From Bacteroidia bacterium (GTDB taxonomy: Bacteria; Bacteroidota; Bacteroidia; B-17B0; Aurantibacillaceae), in the NCBI GenBank assembly GCA_014379485.1, contig JACMLS010000985.1:1-10904 (forward strand): a stretch of 10,904 nucleotides of DNA, read 5' to 3'. How positions within the stretch are numbered: position 1 is the stretch's first letter; each line of letters starts with the position of its first letter. A program made the position numbers and the translations under genes. The notes under the pieces are model-generated. The model was not told where the DNA came from and did not search any database. It worked only from the letters and a program-made list of their open reading frames with translations. Positions 7,788 to 10,904 of this stretch are shown in pieces.

Positions 7788-8420
7788 GTGTTTACCAAAG
7801 AAGAATTAATAGAGAAGTACAAAGATTTTTCTACTGAGAAATTAGTGAAGATTGCTTCTTCTTCAGAAAGCTATACTGCAGAAGCTATTGAAGCGGCTAA
7901 TGAACTGATAGATCAAAAAGGCGGACGTGAAGCCTTGCAGGCAGAAATAGAAGAGAATAAGAAAGCAGAAAAATTAAAAATTCTTATTCCAAATGAAACA
8001 AAAAGTATTTTTAGAAAAGTAAAAGAGCTTTATAAATCGGGTTTGTCAGAAGAAGAAATTCAGAACCAAATAAATGCGGAAGTTTTAGGAATAGAAAAAA
8101 CAAAAGAAATTGTTACTGTTGCAATATCAAGGCTTAACAGGAAGCGAGAGAACCAAAGAATAACGAATAAAACGATTGGGGGTTGTGTGATAGGAGGTCT
8201 TGCCGGATTTTTATTAAATACATTCTTGTTTTGTAACGGTTTTCAAACTTTCAACAAGGTTCCCAATCTTATTTATGGCGCGTTTGTTCTTATAAACTAC
8301 GCCATCATTTACCTGATCACCAGGCAATCATTTAAAAATGTTTTAATACTGATTGTTTGTTTGAGCATGGCCGCTGCTTCTATGATCGCGGGAATTTTTG
8401 TATGGCGTTATATTTTCTGA
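7788..8420 (+). CDS. Uncharacterised protein with helical N-terminus and three membrane helices, 210 aa
   Basis: I do not recognise a named family. The GTG at 7788 is chosen because the N-terminal sequence (MFTKEELIEKYKDFSTEKLV) reads as a plausible protein start and the next in-frame upstream region runs into the terminator. Residues about 1-66 are helical and charged, with an L..IA....Y..EAIEAA.ELI pattern common at the start of Bacteroidota membrane proteins. Residues about 70-120 hold a second helical segment (FRKVKELYKSGLSEEEIQNQI) that looks like a short helix-turn-helix-like or SHOCT-like motif; this is a resemblance only. Three hydrophobic helices follow at about 129-148, 159-178 and 183-207, ending at the C-terminus. 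The product is probably an inner-membrane protein with a cytoplasmic N-terminal half. No promoter is obvious in the 29 nt after the upstream terminator, so it may depend on read-through. Confidence 0.78.
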   Translation: MFTKEELIEKYKDFSTEKLVKIASSSESYTAEAIEAANELIDQKGGREALQAEIEENKKAEKLKILIPNETKSIFRKVKELYKSGLSEEEIQNQINAEVLGIEKTKEIVTVAISRLNRKRENQRITNKTIGGCVIGGLAGFLLNTFLFCNGFQTFNKVPNLIYGAFVLINYAIIYLITRQSFKNVLILIVCLSMAAASMIAGIFVWRYIF

Positions 8421-8505
8421 TTGCAGAAGAGAAACTGACTATTTGTAAAATTTTGGAATGGCGTGTTGCATCCGCAAATCTTCCTAAACAAAGATTAAGC
8501 TATTG

Positions 8506-8570
8506 CAAGGGACTTTTGGGACTCACGGGACATAAGGCTCTTGCGTCCCGCGAGTCCCAAAGGTCCCTTG
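8506..8570. repeat. 65-nt near-perfect palindrome made of mirrored GGGAC 9-mers
   Basis: Arms 8506-8531 and 8545-8570 are 26 nt each and pair at 24 Watson-Crick positions plus one G-T wobble and one A-C mismatch, around a 13-nt loop (8532-8544). Each arm is itself periodic. GGGAC occurs at 8509, 8518 and 8527, and its complement GTCCC at 8545, 8554 and 8563, all with a 9-nt step. It lies between two convergent genes, so it could act as a two-way terminator, although no T-tract follows on either side. It could equally be a REP/MITE-like dispersed element. Confidence 0.85.
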
Positions 8571-8627
8571 TGGCTAGTGATAAAAATTCCGGAAGAGAAT
8601 TTAAACGCAGGTGATTGATTCTTTTGT

Positions 8628-8694
8628 GGAATGATGGGTGTGGAGTTCGCTGAAGAGAAAGAGTTTTACTACAGGGTACACAACCCATTCTTCC
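8628..8694. repeat. Imperfect inverted repeat in the convergent intergenic region
   Basis: GGAATGATGGGTGTG (8628-8642) pairs imperfectly with CACAACCCATTCTTCC (8679-8694), with one bulged base and two mismatches, around a 36-nt loop. It lies between the GGGAC palindrome and the 18-bp palindrome. The rest of 8421-8761 shows no gene: the open frames there run through the palindromes and have no protein-like composition. Confidence 0.45.
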
Positions 8695-8702
8695 ACCCTT
8701 CC

Positions 8703-8720
8703 TCCCGATAGCTATCGGGA
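8703..8720. repeat. Perfect 18-bp palindrome TCCCGATAGCTATCGGGA
   Basis: The 18 bases are fully self-complementary with no loop. From memory this core is a recurring intergenic palindrome in Bacteroidota genomes, so it is probably a dispersed repeat or a recognition site for a dimeric protein rather than a unique operator. It lies 41 nt beyond the stop of the minus-strand gene, so it is also within that gene's 3' region. Confidence 0.75.
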
Positions 8721-8761
8721 CTTCCAACCAAAAGAGCAACAAATTTTTCGGTAGTTAATCT

Positions 8762-9115
8762 TTAATTCAAACGATCAGAAAGTTTTTCTATCAGCTCGTC
8801 TTTTGTTTCAGCGTCAACAATTCTTTCTTTTGCTTCGGGCATTTCAACAAAACTTCCGCAGGCTTCTGCAAACCAGCGCAACTCCTGTTCGCACTCCTTT
8901 AGCAGGCAATGCAGCTCGGTTGCAACAGTAGTGTTTCCGCTTACAAGCGCTTCTCTTCTTTTTAAAAGATAGAGTTGTTTGTTCTGCGCAAGCTCTTCTG
9001 TTTTTTTCTGTACAAGAGCGTAGATCAGCTGGCTGCTCATTCCCTCTTCTATACTGTCGTCAATCCACTTCTCTACCTCTTCGCGGCTTGTAAAACGATG
9101 ATTGTAATTTTGCAT
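8762..9115 (-). CDS. Small all-helical protein of unknown function, 117 aa
   Basis: The minus-strand frame runs from ATG at 9115 to TAA at 8762 and encodes 117 residues. The composition is strongly alpha-helical and charged (REEVEKWIDDSIEEGM, YALVQKKTEELAQNKQ, LLKECEQELRWFAEA, ETKDELIEKLSDRL), with likely breaks near residues 8, 26, 58-62 and 88-94. There is no signal peptide or membrane helix, so it should be cytoplasmic. Three cysteines (Cys70, Cys75, Cys86) are spaced too irregularly for a clear metal site. I recognise no family. It is the only minus-strand gene here, convergent with the 210-aa membrane protein and divergent from the secreted protein, so it is its own transcription unit. 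A weak promoter candidate lies at 9132-9162. Confidence 0.75.
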   Translation of the reverse strand: MQNYNHRFTSREEVEKWIDDSIEEGMSSQLIYALVQKKTEELAQNKQLYLLKRREALVSGNTTVATELHCLLKECEQELRWFAEACGSFVEMPEAKERIVDAETKDELIEKLSDRLN

Positions 9116-9131
9116 GGATGGATGGTTTCGA

Positions 9132-9162
9132 TAAATTTAATTCAGTAAAGGGCCTTTTTAAA
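9132..9162 (-). promoter_or_regulatory. Weak Bacteroidota-type promoter candidate for the 117-aa gene
   Basis: Read on the minus strand, TTTA (complement of 9159-9162) is followed after 19 nt by TAAATTTA (9132-9139). Each box has one mismatch to the Bacteroidetes TTTG-N19-TAnnTTTG promoter. The spacing is right and the start codon lies 16 nt beyond the -7 box. The region is AT-rich, so chance is a fair explanation. Confidence 0.3.
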
Positions 9163-9197
9163 TTTGTAAGCGCGGCAGTTATTAACACGCCTTTGTT

Positions 9198-9302
9198 GAG
9201 GGACGAGGGACGAAAGGCGGGTGAAAAGTGACAGCGCCCTCACTCGTCCCTTTCCCTCGCCCCTTCATTATTGCACTTTTCAACTATTTTTTTTCAGTTG
9301 AA
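9198..9302. repeat. Cluster of imperfect inverted repeats, G-rich heptamers, in the divergent intergenic region
   Basis: GAGGGAC occurs twice in direct 7-nt phase (9198-9204 and 9205-9211), followed by the related GAAAGGC. The facing arm (about 9240-9265) reads on the minus strand as degenerate G-rich units at 6-7-nt steps and pairs imperfectly with the first arm. Nested inverted pairs follow: GAAAAGTG (9223-9230) with CACTTTTC (9274-9281), and TTCAACT (9279-9285) with AGTTGAA (9296-9302) around a T-rich loop. The remainder, 9303-9461, shows no gene; I found no convincing promoter for the secreted protein there. Confidence 0.55.
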
Positions 9303-9461
9303 CGGAGGTTCCTTTTCAACCATCGAATTAAAAGTAAGCGTGTTTATTAATTGAGTACCTTCAAGTATAATTAAAATAAATCCTATGAAATAGTCTTGCT
9401 CCAAAACACAAAAAACAACAAGACGTATTCCATGTGACCTTAACTTAAAAACCATATACAC

Positions 9462-10373
9462 ATGAAAAAAATAATTACTACTCTTTGTTTAATCTCTGCA
9501 CTTGCCGGTTTTTCTCAGCCCACTTGGAACCCCGAGATCTGTATGGTTACGGTTGATTCTGCCACAGCTTCGTACGTTAGCGTTATCTGGAATAAACCTG
9601 CTGTTACAGATATTGATAGTTTTTATGTGTACCGCGAAGTAACGGTTTCTGTGTTTTCAAAAATTGCAGCAGTTGCTTATACGGACTCAAGCGTGTACGA
9701 TGATATTGCAGTGAACGTAAATACCACGTCGTATAATTACAAGATCAGCGCAATTGATCTGAGCGGAATTGAAGGCCAGCAAAGTAATGCTTCAAATTCT
9801 ATAAAGCTGAACGTAGCGTTTAAAGCGGGTTACGATAGTTGCTGGTGGACCTCGTTTCAGAATTTCAGCAACCCCGCAACCGGTTTACGTTGTGTGTGGG
9901 ATTCAAGCGGTGCCATGGCGGCTTTTGCGCCTATTGGATCAACTTTCTCGCCAACCTGGGTAACCTGGAACCACATGAACCAATCTGCGGCAGACAGCTC
10001 TCATTACCGCCTCGAAGCTTATGTAACAAATTCATGTGATCCGAGCCGCGCCATCATCAACACATCGCGCTCTAACGTAAAAAATCTTGCAAGTCCAACC
10101 ATGTTCATTAACGATCCGCAACAGGCAAATCTTTTGGTGCGCGCATTCCCAAATCCATCTAACGGAATTTTTAATTTAGAATGGAACGGCTCTATGCAAA
10201 TAGGCAAAATAGAAATTGTAGACGTTGCGGGCCAAATCGTTCAATCATTTATTCCTGAAAAAGAATTGCTCAAAAAAACTGTTGATCTTTCATCTAACGC
10301 CAAAGGATTTTATTTTGTGCGCTTCCATTCTGCAAAAGGAATTATTTCTAAGCGGATTGTGAGTATGGAGTAA
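9462..10373 (+). CDS. Secreted protein with fibronectin-like domain and type IX secretion sorting domain
   Basis: Encodes 303 residues. Residues 1-18 form a signal peptide (MKKI, hydrophobic core TTLCLISALAGF, likely cut near SQ18-19). Residues about 30-115 look like a fibronectin type III fold (VSVIWNKP..., DSFYVYREV, YNYKISAIDLSG.EG..S). Residues about 116-215 are Trp/Ser-rich with Cys127, Cys144 and Cys192 and match nothing I recognise. Residues about 226-303 are a type A T9SS C-terminal sorting domain (TIGR04183-like): FPNPSNGIFNLEW, then IEIVDVAGQIVQ, and GFYFVRFHSAKGIISKRIV. Such proteins cross the inner membrane by Sec, are moved across the outer membrane by the Por/Spr machinery, and are attached to the cell surface or released after domain removal. 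It stands alone, with a terminator 54 nt after the stop. The middle domain could bind a surface ligand, but no catalytic motif is visible. Confidence 0.9.
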   Translation: MKKIITTLCLISALAGFSQPTWNPEICMVTVDSATASYVSVIWNKPAVTDIDSFYVYREVTVSVFSKIAAVAYTDSSVYDDIAVNVNTTSYNYKISAIDLSGIEGQQSNASNSIKLNVAFKAGYDSCWWTSFQNFSNPATGLRCVWDSSGAMAAFAPIGSTFSPTWVTWNHMNQSAADSSHYRLEAYVTNSCDPSRAIINTSRSNVKNLASPTMFINDPQQANLLVRAFPNPSNGIFNLEWNGSMQIGKIEIVDVAGQIVQSFIPEKELLKKTVDLSSNAKGFYFVRFHSAKGIISKRIVSME

Positions 10374-10393
10374 AGAAAGTGTAATTTGTTGTA

Positions 10394-10459
10394 ATCCGCC
10401 TCCACTAAAGTTTCTGCGGATAAAATTGGGTAATTGATTGAGGTCGGTTACCCTTTTTT
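10394..10459 (+). terminator. Intrinsic terminator with an upstream helper hairpin
   Basis: GGGTAA (10428-10433) and TTACCC (10448-10453) form a 6-bp stem with a 14-nt loop, followed directly by six T (10454-10459) and more T-rich sequence. Upstream, ATCCGC (10394-10399) pairs with GCGGAT (10416-10421). The terminator closes the secreted-protein transcript and separates it from the promoter at 10479. Confidence 0.75.
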
Positions 10460-10478
10460 GTTTTTACAAATTTTGTGG

Positions 10479-10509
10479 TTTGAAAAGTCATGAGTTTTCG
10501 TTAAATTTG
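10479..10509 (+). promoter_or_regulatory. Bacteroidota sigma-70 promoter, near-leaderless
   Basis: TTTG (10479-10482) and TAAATTTG (10502-10509) are exactly 19 nt apart and match the Bacteroidetes TTTG-N19-TAnnTTTG promoter at every defined base. The start codon begins at 10516, only 6 nt after the -7 box. Transcription should therefore start at or within a few bases of the ATG, and there is no room for a ribosome-binding site. Confidence 0.75.
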
Positions 10510-10515
10510 TAATAT

Positions 10516-10764
10516 ATGCCTACGGTGCTTTATATTTTTGGTTGGCGACTTTTTTTCTACTCAAATGAGGGTTCTGAACCAATACACATTCATGCTGAAA
10601 AAGGCGATATGGAATGCAAGTACTGGCTTTTAATAGAAGAAGTAGAAATAAGAGAAGCCTTTGCATACAATATGAATCCGGCAGCGAAAAAAGAAGTAAA
10701 AAAAATAATATATCAGCATTTTGATTTAATAGTAAACGCCTGGAATACTTATTTTAATAAATAA
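10516..10764 (+). CDS. DUF4160 family protein, 82 aa
   Basis: The opening MPTVLYIFGWRLFFYSNEGS and the following EPIHIHAEKG are the hallmarks of DUF4160: an MP.VL start, a strand-rich core and the P.HIH motif at residues 22-26. The length of about 80 aa is usual. The rest (KYWLLIEEVEI, NMNPAAKKEVKKIIYQHFDLIVNAWNTYF) fits the family's C-terminal helix with a Trp near the end. The biochemical function is unknown. His24 and His26 could bind metal or act in catalysis, but this is untested here. The ATG at 10516 is fixed by the conserved N-terminus and agrees with the promoter position. The next gene starts 4 nt after the stop, so the two form an operon. The pair is often seen together and has a toxin-antitoxin-like layout, which is an inference. 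Confidence 0.88.
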   Translation: MPTVLYIFGWRLFFYSNEGSEPIHIHAEKGDMECKYWLLIEEVEIREAFAYNMNPAAKKEVKKIIYQHFDLIVNAWNTYFNK

Positions 10765-10768
10765 GAAA

Positions 10769-10904
10769 ATGATCGCAACTCACACCATTCAGGAAATTTC
10801 TTTTGACAGAGAAAGTATCTCATTAAAAATAGACGGAAAGCCGGTCAAAATTCTTTTAGATAAAATCTCTTCTAAGTTAAAAGCAGCAGATGACATGCAA
10901 AGAA
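10769..10904 (+). CDS. DUF2442 family protein, 3'-partial
   Basis: Starts at the ATG at 10769, 4 nt after the DUF4160 stop, and stays open to the right edge with 45 complete codons. The translation (MIATHTIQEISFDRESISL, then IDGKPVKILLDKISSKL and AADDMQR) follows the DUF2442 pattern: two short strands around a (D/N)G(K/R) turn, then a helix-like L..A....R segment before the usual N.. end. The family is small (usually about 80-100 aa), so about half is missing. It appears co-transcribed with the DUF4160 gene, its common partner. Its role is unknown; a DNA-binding or partner-inhibiting role has no direct support here. Confidence 0.75.
   Translation, partial: MIATHTIQEISFDRESISLKIDGKPVKILLDKISSKLKAADDMQR

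Noticed and set aside
8506..8570. CRISPR repeat
   Set aside because: A single palindrome with no spaced copies and no cas genes nearby.
8357..8614. Plus-strand open frame of 85 codons after the 210-aa membrane gene
   Set aside because: It overlaps that gene in another frame and then runs through the GGGAC palindrome; its composition is not protein-like.
8500..8742. Minus-strand open frame of 80 codons
   Set aside because: It is made almost entirely of the palindromic elements at 8506-8570, 8628-8694 and 8703-8720.
9159..9166. TAAATTTG on the plus strand as -7 box for the secreted protein
   Set aside because: No TTTG lies about 19 nt upstream and the gene starts nearly 300 nt away.
9391..9398. 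TAGTCTTG as -7 box for the secreted protein
   Set aside because: One mismatch and no -33 box at the right distance.

Overview
The window looks like a chromosomal piece of a Bacteroidota genome (Flavobacteriia/Sphingobacteriia-like, probably free-living). Supporting signs are a secreted protein with a type IX secretion C-terminal sorting domain, MORN-variant repeats, a HisKA_2-type PAS kinase next to a LytTR response regulator, a Bacteroidota-style TTTG-19-TAnnTTTG promoter, few Shine-Dalgarno sites, A/T-rich codon use and intergenic palindromic elements.

Layout: (i) 1-7267 is a plus-strand signalling cluster. It holds a MORN-repeat protein cut by the left edge, an 11-PAS soluble histidine kinase whose start overlaps it by 17 nt, and a REC-LytTR response regulator 3 nt further on. 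The three are probably co-transcribed. (ii) 7268-8420 has a mirrored heptamer-repeat element and two uncharacterised membrane-anchored proteins separated by a terminator-like palindrome. That palindrome encodes the C-terminus of the first protein. (iii) 8421-8761 is a 341-nt convergent intergenic stretch with three separate palindromic elements and no credible gene. (iv) 8762-9115 (minus strand) is a small helical protein of unknown function. (v) 9116-9461 is a 346-nt divergent intergenic stretch holding a weak minus-strand promoter candidate and a cluster of G/C-rich inverted repeats. (vi) 9462-10373 is a secreted T9SS-sorted protein, followed by a good intrinsic terminator. (vii) 10479-10904 is a near-leaderless promoter driving a DUF4160/DUF2442 gene pair, the second gene cut by the right edge.

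How the parts work together: the kinase is expected to integrate several intracellular cues through its PAS array and pass phosphate to Asp55 of the LytTR regulator. The targets are unknown. Nothing here amounts to a clearly new defence or metabolic system. The least ordinary signals are the size and internal duplication of the PAS array, its coupling to a MORN protein, and the intergenic palindromes, several of which are built from mirrored runs of 7- or 9-nt units.
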